Below, one piece after another: positions 42,928 through 51,783 of a DNA stretch of 64,000 bases. Location: the NCBI GenBank assembly GCA_035543115.1, contig DATKKF010000100.1, forward strand, positions 26,740 through 90,739, given 5' to 3'. Source of the DNA: RPRB01 sp035543115. Lineage in GTDB: Bacteria > Myxococcota > Myxococcia > Myxococcales > Myxococcaceae. The notes beneath the pieces are model-generated. The model was not told where the DNA came from, searched no databases, and was given only the letters and a program-made list of their open reading frames with translations. Position 1 is the first letter of the stretch, and the number at the start of each line of letters is the position of its first letter. The position numbers and the translations under genes were made by a program.

Positions 42928-44055
42928 ATGGCGCTGGCCGGAACGCTGAAGGACTTCGGCATCGCCGACATCCTCCAGCTCATCGCCCAGCAGCAGAAGA
43001 CCGGCGTTCTCCGCCTGAGGAGCAAGGATCAGGAGGTGAAGGTCGGCTTCGTCGACGGGGCCATCGTCTCGGCCGAGAGCGCCACCAAGAAGAGGCGCGA
43101 ACTCTTCGGCTACATCCTGGTCCAGGCCGAGCTCATCACCGAGGCCCAGCTGGAGCTGGCGCTGGAGACACAGAAGCGCTCGCTCCAGCGGCTCGGTGAC
43201 TGCCTCATCTCGCAGGGCGTCCTGACCAAGGAGCAGTACCGGCGGATGGCCCAGCTGCAGTTCAACGAGACGCTCTACCGGCTCTTCACCTGGAAGACCG
43301 GGACGTACGAGTTCGAGCAGGGCCCTGTCCACCACGACACGCACGACCTGGACCCGGTCCGCGCCGAGTCGGTGCTGATGGAAGGCTTCCGGATGGTCGA
43401 CGAGTGGCCGGTGATCCGCAGGCGGATTCCCCGCTACGACCTGGTCTTCGCTCAGGGGAAGCCCCTGCCTCCGGACGGGGCCCCGGCGGAGTCGGCAGGC
43501 GAGTTCGCCTCGTTCGGACCCTCCGAGCGGCGGGTCTTCGCCCTGGTCAACGGATACCGCGACGTGCGGAAGCTCATCGACCTGTCGTGCCTGGGCGAGT
43601 TCGAGACCTGCAAGGCGCTGTGCAACCTGGCGAATCTCGGCCACGTCACGGCCCTGATGCCGGTGGGCGAGCCGGACCTGCCCGAGGACGACCTCGGGCT
43701 CGGCGACAGGGTCCGCGGGGCGCTGGGCCGGCTGGCGGTGAGCATGGTGGTGCTCGCCGGCATCGTCGGGGTCCTGCTCGGGACCCAGCTGAACCCCTGG
43801 GCGGTGCGCTCCAGCACCGGCGTGGGGTTCGCCGAGGGGGTGCTCCGGCAGCAGATCGCCCGGGCACAGGTGAGCCGCATCACGGGGGCCCTGGCGGTGT
43901 ACCGGCTGGAGCGGGGGGAGGTCCCGGCGTCGCTCGAGGCGCTGGTGGAACAGGGGCTTCTGTCGTCCAGTGACGTGCGTTTCCCGTGGGCGGAGCATTA
44001 CTACTATCGCCGCGTGGGGCCCCAGGAGTTCATCCTCCTGCCGCCCTTGCGCTAG
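42928..44055 (+). CDS. DUF4388 domain protein (PatA-like N-terminal)
   Basis: A 375-residue protein whose first 100 residues match the DUF4388 domain (MALAGTLKDFGIADILQLIAQQQKTGVLRLR, EVKVGFVDGAIVSAES). Members occur in Myxococcota as single domains or fused to regulatory domains. A middle region with RMAQLQFNETLYRLF and a C-terminal membrane helix (about 267-285) with a short periplasmic domain follow. Its biochemical role is not known. It is 3 bases after the zinc-ribbon membrane protein and precedes phoH. Confidence 0.8.
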   Translation: MALAGTLKDFGIADILQLIAQQQKTGVLRLRSKDQEVKVGFVDGAIVSAESATKKRRELFGYILVQAELITEAQLELALETQKRSLQRLGDCLISQGVLTKEQYRRMAQLQFNETLYRLFTWKTGTYEFEQGPVHHDTHDLDPVRAESVLMEGFRMVDEWPVIRRRIPRYDLVFAQGKPLPPDGAPAESAGEFASFGPSERRVFALVNGYRDVRKLIDLSCLGEFETCKALCNLANLGHVTALMPVGEPDLPEDDLGLGDRVRGALGRLAVSMVVLAGIVGVLLGTQLNPWAVRSSTGVGFAEGVLRQQIARAQVSRITGALAVYRLERGEVPASLEALVEQGLLSSSDVRFPWAEHYYYRRVGPQEFILLPPLR

Positions 44056-44106
44056 CCTCCCCGGCTGCTGCCGCGCCCGGGCTCCGGGCGCACCTGAAAG
44101 GAACCG

Positions 44107-45162
44107 TTGCCCACCGCTTCGCCCCGTGACACCTCGCTCGTGACCACCGCCCGGGTAGACCTCCGGGACAACGACGTGGCGCTCGGCGTTTCCGGAAACC
44201 ACGCCGAGAACCTCAAGGCCATCGAGCGCCGGCTGGGCGTGCGGGTCGGGCAGCGCGGCACCGAGCTTCACCTGTCCGGGCCGGCGGATGCGGTGGCCTC
44301 GGCGGTGCGCCTCGTCGAGCAGCTCGAGACCATCCTCCGGGCGGGTCAGGCCGTCGGGCGCGAGGACGTGGAGCAGGGGCTGAAGATGCTCGGCCGGGGC
44401 GGCTCGTCCGAGCAGGGGCTGGACAGCCTCGTGCTCGGGCCGGTGCTGTCGCGGGCGGGGCGGAGCGTCGCGCCCAAGAGCCTCGGGCAGAAGCGGTACG
44501 TCGAGGCCATCCGCCGGCACGACATCGTCTTCGGCATCGGCCCGGCGGGGACCGGGAAGACATATCTGGCAATGGCGATGGCCGTGGCGGCGCTCCAGGC
44601 CCGCAGCGTCAAGCGCATCGTCCTCGCCCGGCCGGCGGTCGAGGCCGGCGAGAAGCTGGGCTTCCTCCCCGGGGACCTCGCGGAGAAGGTGAACCCGTAC
44701 CTGCGTCCTCTGTACGACGCGCTCCACGACATGATGGATGCCGGCCGCGCGGCGCAGCTGGTGGAGCAGGGGACGGTCGAGGTTGCGCCGCTGGCCTTCA
44801 TGCGCGGCCGGACGCTGAACGACGCGTTCGTCATCCTCGACGAGGCGCAGAACACCACCGTCGAGCAGATGAAGATGTTCCTCACCCGCCTGGGCTTCCA
44901 CAGCAAGGCGGTGGTGACGGGCGATGTGACGCAGGTGGATCTACCGCAGGGGAGGGCGTCGGGGCTGTCGCACGCCCGGCGCATCCTCGAGGGTGTGGAG
45001 GGCATCGCCTTCTGCACCTTCAGCGAGGTGGACGTGGTTCGCCATCCGCTGGTGCAGGAGGTCATCCGCGCCTACGAGCGGGCAGACGTCGAGGCGAAGG
45101 CGGAGGCTGTCCGCACCGAGCAGCCCACCCCGCCGCCCGAGCCGGACACCGAGCCGAGCTAG
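44107..45162 (+). CDS. phoH: PhoH-like ATPase
   Basis: A 351-residue protein with a KH-like N-terminal part and the PhoH P-loop ATPase: Walker A GPAGTGKT, ARPAVEAGEKLGFLPGDL, Walker B FVILDEAQN and TGDVTQVDLP. The C-terminal tail is Pro/Glu-rich. It starts at a TTG with AAAGGA just upstream. PhoH proteins are linked to RNA metabolism and are usually encoded next to pgpH and ybeY; both occur downstream, but with an inserted permease gene. The E. coli phosphate link does not imply Pho control here. Confidence 0.93.
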   Translation: MPTASPRDTSLVTTARVDLRDNDVALGVSGNHAENLKAIERRLGVRVGQRGTELHLSGPADAVASAVRLVEQLETILRAGQAVGREDVEQGLKMLGRGGSSEQGLDSLVLGPVLSRAGRSVAPKSLGQKRYVEAIRRHDIVFGIGPAGTGKTYLAMAMAVAALQARSVKRIVLARPAVEAGEKLGFLPGDLAEKVNPYLRPLYDALHDMMDAGRAAQLVEQGTVEVAPLAFMRGRTLNDAFVILDEAQNTTVEQMKMFLTRLGFHSKAVVTGDVTQVDLPQGRASGLSHARRILEGVEGIAFCTFSEVDVVRHPLVQEVIRAYERADVEAKAEAVRTEQPTPPPEPDTEPS

Positions 45163-45316
45163 ACCCTGGGCCGGGGTCAGCCCACCCGTCGGGGCCTGTC
45201 CGGAAATGGGATCCCCGTTCCCGGGCTTGACCGCTCCGCTGGACCCGAGTCCCCGTTTGGCCCCGTGATGCCAGCGAGAATCCGCGGTGGCACGCCCTTC
45301 GCTGAGCTTCGTTCCC

Positions 45317-47758
45317 ATGTCCCAACCCTCCGCCCGCTCTCCGTCGAGTCCGCCCCCCTGGGACGGGATCGGAAAGGACGTGCGGGTGGCCGTCCGCCGC
45401 CTGCTGAAAGACCGGGGCTTCACCGCCACCGCGGTCCTCACCCTGGCGCTTGCGACCGGGGCCACCACCGCCGTCTTCACCCTGGTGAACGCGGTGCTGC
45501 TCCGGCCTCTGGCCTACCGCGCCCCGGAGGAGCTGGTGCGGATCTACGACGTCCAGCCGGACGTGACCCAGGCGTCGGTCTCGGTCCCCGACGCGCACGA
45601 CTGGCTCACCCAGTCCCGGAGCCTGAGCGGGCTGGCGCTCTTCGCCCAGACCAACAAGAGCCTCTCGGGCGACGGCGAGCCGCTGAGGGTCTCGACCCAG
45701 CGGATGAGCGCCGGCGCGCTCCGGGTCATCGGCCTGCCCCCGCTCCTGGGCCGCGAGTTCGCCGGGGACGAGGATTCGGTCGGCGGGCCCGCGGTCGCCA
45801 TGCTCGGCGAGCGGTTCTGGCGGAAGCACTTCGCCGGCCGCCCGGACATCGTGGGGAGCACCCTCCGTCTCGATGGCCTGGACCACACCGTCGTCGGGGT
45901 GGTCCGCGAGCAGCCGCATTGGCTGGGCGACTCCGACGTCTGGGTTCCGCTGCAGAACGATCCGGCCACCAGCCCGAGGGGGACCCACTTCATGAACGCC
46001 GTGGGCCGTCTTGCGCCCGGGGTGACGGTCGCCTCGGCCCGGAAGGACCTCCTGTCGGTGGTGAAGTCGATCGCGCGCGAGAACCCGGACTACGTGCACC
46101 ACGGCATCCTCTTGGTCCCCTGGGAGGACGAGCTCCTCGGGGAGGCCCGTGCCTCGCTCGGCGCCCTCGGGGCGGTGGTCGGGCTGGTGCTGCTCATCGC
46201 CTGCGTGAACCTGGCGAACCTCCTGCTCGCCCGCGGGGCGTCGCGCCGGCGCGAGGTGGCGGTCCGGATGGCGCTCGGCGCCGACCGCTGGCGTGTGGCG
46301 CGGGCGCTCCTGGCCGAGGCCGCGGTCCTCTCGGTGGTCGGCACGGGCCTCGGACTGGTGGTGGGATGGGTGGGCACGTCGGTGCTGCGCGGCGCGTTGC
46401 CCATCCGCGCTCCCGCGCTGGCGAACGCGGTGGGGCTCGACGCCCGGGTGCTGGCCTTCTCCGTCGGGCTGTGCGTGCTGACCACCGCGCTCTTCGGTGT
46501 CCTGCCCTCGCTCCTGCTCGCCCGGGGCGACCTCGGAGCGGTCCGCGGGGAGATGCGGAGCGCGCTCGGCCACCGGACCCAGTGGCTGCAGTCGGCCCTG
46601 GTGATCCTCGAGGTGGCGCTCGCGCTGGCTCCGCTGCTCGGCGCGGCGCTGGTGCTCCAGAGCGTGGAGCGGCTCCTGCACCAGGCCCCGGGGTTCCGTC
46701 CCGAGCAGGCCATCGCCTTCCAGGTGCAGCTGCCCCCGGAGCGCTACCGCGACGACCCCTCGAAGCGGGTGATGCTGGCGTCGTTCCTCCCCCGGCTCCG
46801 GGCCTTGCCCGGAGTGAGCTACGCCGGCGCGATCAACGACCTCCCCCTCAGCGGCAGCAACTCCAACGGGAACTTCTCCATCGAGGGGCAGACCTTCGAC
46901 AAGGCGCGGGAACCGGCGATCGAGTACCGCTTCGCCTCGTCCGGCTACGTGGAGGCCATGGGCATCCCGCTCGTGGAGGGGCGTTCGCTCGAGGACTCGG
47001 ACCGGGCCGGAGCCGAGCCGGTGGCGCTGGTCAACGTCGAGGCGGTGCGACGCTTCTGGGCGGGGAAGTCACCGGTCGGCGCACGGATTCGCCCCGGAGA
47101 CGGCGAGGACCACGAGCCGTGGAGGCGAATCGTCGGTGTGGTGGGTGACGTCCACCACGACGGCCTCGGAGAGAAGCCGCGGCCGGAGATGTACTATCCG
47201 CTGGATCAGGACACCTCCGGCCGCCTGACCTTCGTGCTCCGGAGCCGCGAGGCGCTGGCCCCACTCGCCTCCGCCGCCCGGCGCGAGCTGGCCGCGGTGG
47301 ATCCAGGCCTGTCGCTGTTCGACGTGAAGACGCTCGAGGACCGGGTCGCGGACTCCGTCGCGGCGCCGCGCTCGGCGGGGGTCCTGCTCGGCCTGTTCGC
47401 GGGCCTGGCGGTCGTTCTCGCCGCGGCCGGCGTCCACGGCGTGCTCGCCTTCAGCGTCGCGCAGCGCACGCGGGAGATCGGTATCCGGATGGCCATCGGC
47501 GCCTCGGCCCGCTCGGTCCGGTGGTGGGTGCTCCGCCGCGCGCTGACCCTGGCCGGAATCGGGATCGTCGCCGGGCTCGGCGGCGCGCTTCTCCTCGGCC
47601 GCTCCCTGGAGCGCCTGCTGTACGGCGTCGCGCCTTCCGACCCGCCCACGGCGCTCGGGGCGGCGGCGATGCTGTCGCTGGTCACCGTGGCCGCGGCGCT
47701 CCTCCCTGCCGACCGGGCCACGCGCGTCGACCCGCAGGAGGCGCTCCGGGCCGAGTGA
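45317..47758 (+). CDS. ADOP-type duplicated ABC transporter permease
   Basis: An 813-residue protein of the acidobacterial duplicated orphan permease type. It has two MacB/FtsX-like units: a membrane helix (about 40-60), a MacB-type periplasmic domain, then three helices; repeated from about residue 410 with a second periplasmic domain and GIRMAIGASARSVRWWV at the end. The KDRGFTATAVLTLALATGA and GAVVGLVLLIACVNLANLLLARGASRRREVAVRMALGA motifs are characteristic. No ATPase gene is adjacent, so it is an orphan. The ATG at 45317 was preferred over a GTG at 45287. It separates phoH from pgpH. Confidence 0.88.
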   Translation: MSQPSARSPSSPPPWDGIGKDVRVAVRRLLKDRGFTATAVLTLALATGATTAVFTLVNAVLLRPLAYRAPEELVRIYDVQPDVTQASVSVPDAHDWLTQSRSLSGLALFAQTNKSLSGDGEPLRVSTQRMSAGALRVIGLPPLLGREFAGDEDSVGGPAVAMLGERFWRKHFAGRPDIVGSTLRLDGLDHTVVGVVREQPHWLGDSDVWVPLQNDPATSPRGTHFMNAVGRLAPGVTVASARKDLLSVVKSIARENPDYVHHGILLVPWEDELLGEARASLGALGAVVGLVLLIACVNLANLLLARGASRRREVAVRMALGADRWRVARALLAEAAVLSVVGTGLGLVVGWVGTSVLRGALPIRAPALANAVGLDARVLAFSVGLCVLTTALFGVLPSLLLARGDLGAVRGEMRSALGHRTQWLQSALVILEVALALAPLLGAALVLQSVERLLHQAPGFRPEQAIAFQVQLPPERYRDDPSKRVMLASFLPRLRALPGVSYAGAINDLPLSGSNSNGNFSIEGQTFDKAREPAIEYRFASSGYVEAMGIPLVEGRSLEDSDRAGAEPVALVNVEAVRRFWAGKSPVGARIRPGDGEDHEPWRRIVGVVGDVHHDGLGEKPRPEMYYPLDQDTSGRLTFVLRSREALAPLASAARRELAAVDPGLSLFDVKTLEDRVADSVAAPRSAGVLLGLFAGLAVVLAAAGVHGVLAFSVAQRTREIGIRMAIGASARSVRWWVLRRALTLAGIGIVAGLGGALLLGRSLERLLYGVAPSDPPTALGAAAMLSLVTVAAALLPADRATRVDPQEALRAE

Positions 47759-47887
47759 GGCCGAGCGCCCCGGCCCGACTGCCTACCCGAGAACACACTC
47801 CCGGTGCCGGCGGCCCACCTCGCCGGCTGCCTGGCCGGGCAACGGCGCTTGTCCCCTGCCGCTCCCGGACCCTAGGGTTCCCGGCTC

Positions 47888-50242
47888 TTGGACGACGACG
47901 CGAAGAGCCGGCGGGGTGAAGTCCTCCGGCGCGCACTGCCCGCGCTGACCCTGCTCGGCGTGGTGTCGGTGCTGGCCGGGGTCCTGGTCGCCCCGGGCTT
48001 CGCGGTGCAGACCCTTCCCCAGCTCCGGCCCGAGGACGTGGGCCGCCCGTTCGAGAGCGCCTCGGCCGCGGGCTTCAAGGCCACCCGCGACTACGACCTG
48101 CCCGACGCGGCGCTGACCGATCGCCGCCGGCAGGAGGCCCGGGCCGGGGTCCGCCCGGTGTTCGACTTCAATCCCGCCGTGGTGCCGGACGTCCAGGCCG
48201 CACTCCAGGACTCCTTCGGCGCTCTCCGGGCGGGGCTCGCCCGGACGGACCCGCCGGGGAAGCCCCTGCCGGGCAAGGGGAAGCGGAGGGCCGAGGCGGT
48301 GGACACGTCGGCTTTCGCCCAGGCCCGGCGGGGCTTCGAGCAGCGGCTGTTCGAGCTGGACGACGAGGACTGGAACGCCCTGGTCGATGCGCGCGGCGCA
48401 CCCGAAGCGGAGCACGCCGTGCTCTTGGTCCTCTCCCGCGGCTTCCTCGCGCCGGTGGTGGGTGCACGCGAGGATCTCGGACCGGCCGGGAGCTTCCTCA
48501 CCATCCGCGACCTGAACGACGGCGTGGAGCATCCGAGCGCGGTGGTGCCGCCGGCGGTGCTCGACGTCCCGGAGGCCCGGGCGGAGATGGACCGCTGGGC
48601 CACCCTCCCCGGAAATCTCCTTCCGGATTCACCCGCGCTGCTCCGGCGCGCGGTGCTGCGCATCGCCAAGCGCGCGCTCCGGCCCAACCTCACCGCGAAC
48701 ATCGCCGAGACCGAGCGCCGCCGGGCGGTCGCCGCCGCGGCAGTGAAGGACGCGGTCATCCAGATCAAGAAGGGTCAGAAGATCATCGGCGACGGGGAGC
48801 TGGTCACCCAGGACCACCTGCGGATGCTCGCCGCGATGCGGGCCCAGACCGACCACTTCGACGTGGTGGAGGCCAGCGCAGGGACCGCGGGGCTGGTCGC
48901 GCTGCTGCTCGCCGGCATCTGGACCTTCCACCGGAAGGCGTTCCGGCGGTTCCGGCCCACCCGGCGGGACGGCCTCCTGCTGGGGGTGCTGCTGGTCGGC
49001 CTCCTCGGCGCGTTCCGGCTGGCGGCGGCCATCGGCGAGGCGCTCCACGACCGCTGGCCCGTCCTGCCGCTGCAGGCGCTGCTGGTGCTGCTCCCGGTGG
49101 CTGCCGGGGCGATGCTGGTCCGGCTTCTCCTCAACCAGGAGCTGGCGCTGTTCTTCGGCCTGGTGCTCTCGACGCTGGTCGGGGTGATGCTCGGCAATTC
49201 GCTCTTCTTCGCCGTCTACGGGCTCCTCGGGAGCCTGGTGGCGGCCACGCAGGTCGCCCGGGCACGGGACCGCGCGGCGCTGTTCCGGAGCGGCGTCTGG
49301 GTCGGGCTGGTCAATGCGGGGGTGGTGCTCGCGTTCGCTCTGGCGGCGGGGAAGGGCTCTGCCCCGGACGCGCTCCTGGGGGCCGGCTTCGCGGGCCTCG
49401 GCTCGGCGCTGCTGGTCCCGACGCTGGTGCTGGCCCTGACGCCGCTGCTCGAGCTGGGGTTTGGCTACGCGAGCGATCTGAAGCTCCTCGAGCTCGCCAA
49501 CCTCAACCACCCGGCGCTCAAGGAGCTCATCGTCCAGAGCCCCGGCACGTACCACCACAGCATCATCGTCGGGAGCCTGGTGGAGGCGGCGGCGGAGGCG
49601 ACGGGCTGCAACCCGCTGCTCGGCCGGACGTGCGCCTACTACCACGACATCGGGAAGGGGAAGAACCCGCTCTACTTCGGCGAGAACCAGAAGGGCGACA
49701 ACCCCCACGACTGCCTCGCCCCGGGAATGAGCGCGGTCATCATCAAGCGCCACGTCACCGATGGGCTCGAGCTTGCGCGCCACTACAAGCTGCCGCGCGC
49801 GGTGCAGGATGTCATCGCCCAGCACCACGGCACCCGGCTGGTGGGCTACTTCCACCACAAGGCGCTCAAGGAGGCCGGGGGGCGCGTGGGCGGGGTGGAG
49901 GACGCGGTGTTCCGCTACACCGGGCCACGGCCCCAGTTCCGCGAGGCGGCGCTGGTGATGCTGGCCGACGCGGTGGAGGCGGCCAGCCGGGCCATGCCCG
50001 AGCCAACCAGCGAGCGGCTCCAAGCGCTGGTGCAGCGGATCATCACCGCGGTGTTCACCGAGGGACAGCTCGACGAGTGCGACCTCACCCTCCGTGACCT
50101 GAACGCCATCTCGGTGTCGTTCCTGCACACGCTCGAGGGCATCTACCACTCGCGGCCGGCGTACCCGCCGGGGGCGCTCGGCGGAGCGCGTCCCGCGGCG
50201 CTGGCGCTCGCTTCCGAGACCCGGACCGTCCAGCGACGCTGA
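47888..50242 (+). CDS. PgpH-type c-di-AMP phosphodiesterase (7TM-HD)
   Basis: A 784-residue protein of the 7TMR-HD family. A membrane helix near the N-terminus (about 14-36) is followed by a large extracytoplasmic domain, seven membrane helices (about 325-535) and a cytoplasmic HD domain with YHHSIIVGSLVE, CAYYHDIGKGKNP and a later QHHGTRL. In Firmicutes PgpH degrades cyclic di-AMP, and HD motif and layout are complete here. It starts at a TTG. It precedes ybeY, with an antisense ATPase gene between. I see no DacA/DisA cyclase gene in this window. Confidence 0.85.
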   Translation: MDDDAKSRRGEVLRRALPALTLLGVVSVLAGVLVAPGFAVQTLPQLRPEDVGRPFESASAAGFKATRDYDLPDAALTDRRRQEARAGVRPVFDFNPAVVPDVQAALQDSFGALRAGLARTDPPGKPLPGKGKRRAEAVDTSAFAQARRGFEQRLFELDDEDWNALVDARGAPEAEHAVLLVLSRGFLAPVVGAREDLGPAGSFLTIRDLNDGVEHPSAVVPPAVLDVPEARAEMDRWATLPGNLLPDSPALLRRAVLRIAKRALRPNLTANIAETERRRAVAAAAVKDAVIQIKKGQKIIGDGELVTQDHLRMLAAMRAQTDHFDVVEASAGTAGLVALLLAGIWTFHRKAFRRFRPTRRDGLLLGVLLVGLLGAFRLAAAIGEALHDRWPVLPLQALLVLLPVAAGAMLVRLLLNQELALFFGLVLSTLVGVMLGNSLFFAVYGLLGSLVAATQVARARDRAALFRSGVWVGLVNAGVVLAFALAAGKGSAPDALLGAGFAGLGSALLVPTLVLALTPLLELGFGYASDLKLLELANLNHPALKELIVQSPGTYHHSIIVGSLVEAAAEATGCNPLLGRTCAYYHDIGKGKNPLYFGENQKGDNPHDCLAPGMSAVIIKRHVTDGLELARHYKLPRAVQDVIAQHHGTRLVGYFHHKALKEAGGRVGGVEDAVFRYTGPRPQFREAALVMLADAVEAASRAMPEPTSERLQALVQRIITAVFTEGQLDECDLTLRDLNAISVSFLHTLEGIYHSRPAYPPGALGGARPAALALASETRTVQRR

Positions 50243-50300
50243 ACGGTTGCGCCCGCACAGGTCCCGTGGCGCTCGCAGGCCGTCATCGGGCGAGGACGGC

Positions 50301-51092
50301 TCAGTCGTCCGGGTCCGGCGGCGCGGCGCTGGCGGCCAGCAGCCGCCGCAGGTAACGGTCCGGGTCGTTGAGGAAGTCGCGCGTCAGCGCGTAGTGCTCG
50401 GTCTTTCGGAACTCGACTGGCTCGATGCGCTCCCCGTCGAGGCGCAGCAGGCAGGCACCGGGAAAGGCCATCAGGATCGGCGAGTGGGTCGCGATGACGA
50501 ACTGGGCCCCGTCGGTCACCAGCCGGTGCATCGCCACCAGCAGGGCGAGCTGCCGCTGCGGCGAGAGCGCGGCCTCCGGCTCGTCGAGGACGTAGAGACC
50601 GTCCGGGCCGAAGCGGTGGTTCACCAGGGCCATGAAGGACTCGCCGTGGGATTGCTCGTGCGGGGACCTTCCGCCGTAGGCGGCGAACGAGCCGCCCGGC
50701 TGCCGAGCGATCTGCTCGGCCTCGGTCCCCACGTTGTAGAAGCTCTCCGCCCGGAGGAAGTAGCCGGTCCGCGGCCGTCGGGTGCTCCGGACGAGGCGAA
50801 CGTGCCGGTGGAGCTCCGAGTCCGACCGCCGGGTGACGAAGTTGCTGTCCCGGCTGCCCCCCTCGGGGTTGAAGCCCGCCGCGACCGCGATGGCCTCGAC
50901 CAGCGTCGACTTGCCCGAGCCGTTCTCGCCGACCAGGAAGGTGACCTGCGCGTCGAGCGGAAGCTCCTCGAGCGATCGGATGGCCGGGAGCTGGAACGGG
51001 TAGACGTCGAAGCTCGGGACCTCGTCCCGAAGGAGTCGCATCGCGAGCAGGAAAGGCTGGTTCGAGCGGCGCGACGTCGATCGCCGAGGCAT
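50301..51092 (-). CDS. AAA family ATPase (COG3910-like)
   Basis: A 263-residue soluble ATPase. It has Walker A GENGSGKST (about residue 55), an ABC-like VLDEPEAALSPQRQ Walker B/D-loop, and an ATHSPILMAFPG switch histidine. These are the marks of the small predicted ATPases related to RecF/Rad50-type proteins. No fused nuclease domain is visible. It is inserted antisense between pgpH and ybeY and appears unrelated to them. Function unknown. Confidence 0.85.
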   Translation of the reverse strand: MPRRSTSRRSNQPFLLAMRLLRDEVPSFDVYPFQLPAIRSLEELPLDAQVTFLVGENGSGKSTLVEAIAVAAGFNPEGGSRDSNFVTRRSDSELHRHVRLVRSTRRPRTGYFLRAESFYNVGTEAEQIARQPGGSFAAYGGRSPHEQSHGESFMALVNHRFGPDGLYVLDEPEAALSPQRQLALLVAMHRLVTDGAQFVIATHSPILMAFPGACLLRLDGERIEPVEFRKTEHYALTRDFLNDPDRYLRRLLAASAAPPDPDD

Positions 51093-51122
51093 GGACGGGC
51101 GCCGAGGTTAGCATCGGCGCCG

Positions 51123-51719
51123 ATGCCCGCCTCCCGGCCGAAGAGGGGACGACAGTCGCCCGCGGGGCGTGCCCGACGCCACGCCGGGACCGTGAAGGTC
51201 AGGGCGGTCGGGCCCGGCGGGCCTGGAGGGTCGGCCCGGCGGATCCGGCGCAGCGCCGGGCGCTCTCCGGTGGTGGGCGTCCGCTCGGAGGGCCTCAGCG
51301 GCACGGCCGGACACCTGCGGCAGCTCCGGGCGAGCGCCGCGCGCTTCCTGGTGACGCTCGGGCTGGCTGAGGTGGAGCTCTCGGTGCTCCTGACCGACGA
51401 CCCGGGCATCCGGGGGTTGAACCGGAGCTGGCGAAGGAAGGACCGGCCCACCGACGTCCTCAGCTTCCCCGCCGGCGAGCCGCCCCCGGGGACGACGGGC
51501 CCGCGCCCTCTCGGGGACGTCATCCTCTCCCTCGACACCGCCCGCAGGCAGGCCCGGGCGCACCGGCGCCCGCTGGCCCAGGAGCTGGACCTGTACCTCG
51601 CCCACGGGCTCTTGCACCTGCTCGGGCACGACCACCACCGCCGCCAGGATGCCCAGCGGATGGCCGCCCTGGAAAGCCGGCTGCTCGGCCGGCCGGGGAT
51701 GGTGCCCGCCTCTCGCTGA
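51123..51719 (+). CDS. ybeY: Endoribonuclease YbeY
   Basis: A protein of up to 198 residues that acts in rRNA maturation and ribosome quality control. The zinc motif HGLLHLLGHDHHR (H-x3-H-x5-H) is intact, with RKDRPTDVLSFP upstream. The first 25-30 residues from the ATG are an Arg/Pro-rich tail without family similarity; a GTG at 51192 would give a more normal length of 175. The start is therefore uncertain. lnt follows after 64 bases, the usual pair. Confidence 0.88.
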   Translation: MPASRPKRGRQSPAGRARRHAGTVKVRAVGPGGPGGSARRIRRSAGRSPVVGVRSEGLSGTAGHLRQLRASAARFLVTLGLAEVELSVLLTDDPGIRGLNRSWRRKDRPTDVLSFPAGEPPPGTTGPRPLGDVILSLDTARRQARAHRRPLAQELDLYLAHGLLHLLGHDHHRRQDAQRMAALESRLLGRPGMVPASR

Positions 51720-51783
51720 TCGACGCTCGATGCCGGGACGACACGCGCCCGACCGCGGGTTCTGGTAGGAGCACCCCCGCCCG

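Noticed and set aside
40885..44901. Very long open frame on the minus strand (1338 codons) and several others opposite real genes
   Set aside because: The products are Arg/Gly/Pro/His-rich without domains, and the opposite strand carries recognisable proteins. High GC leaves antisense frames open.
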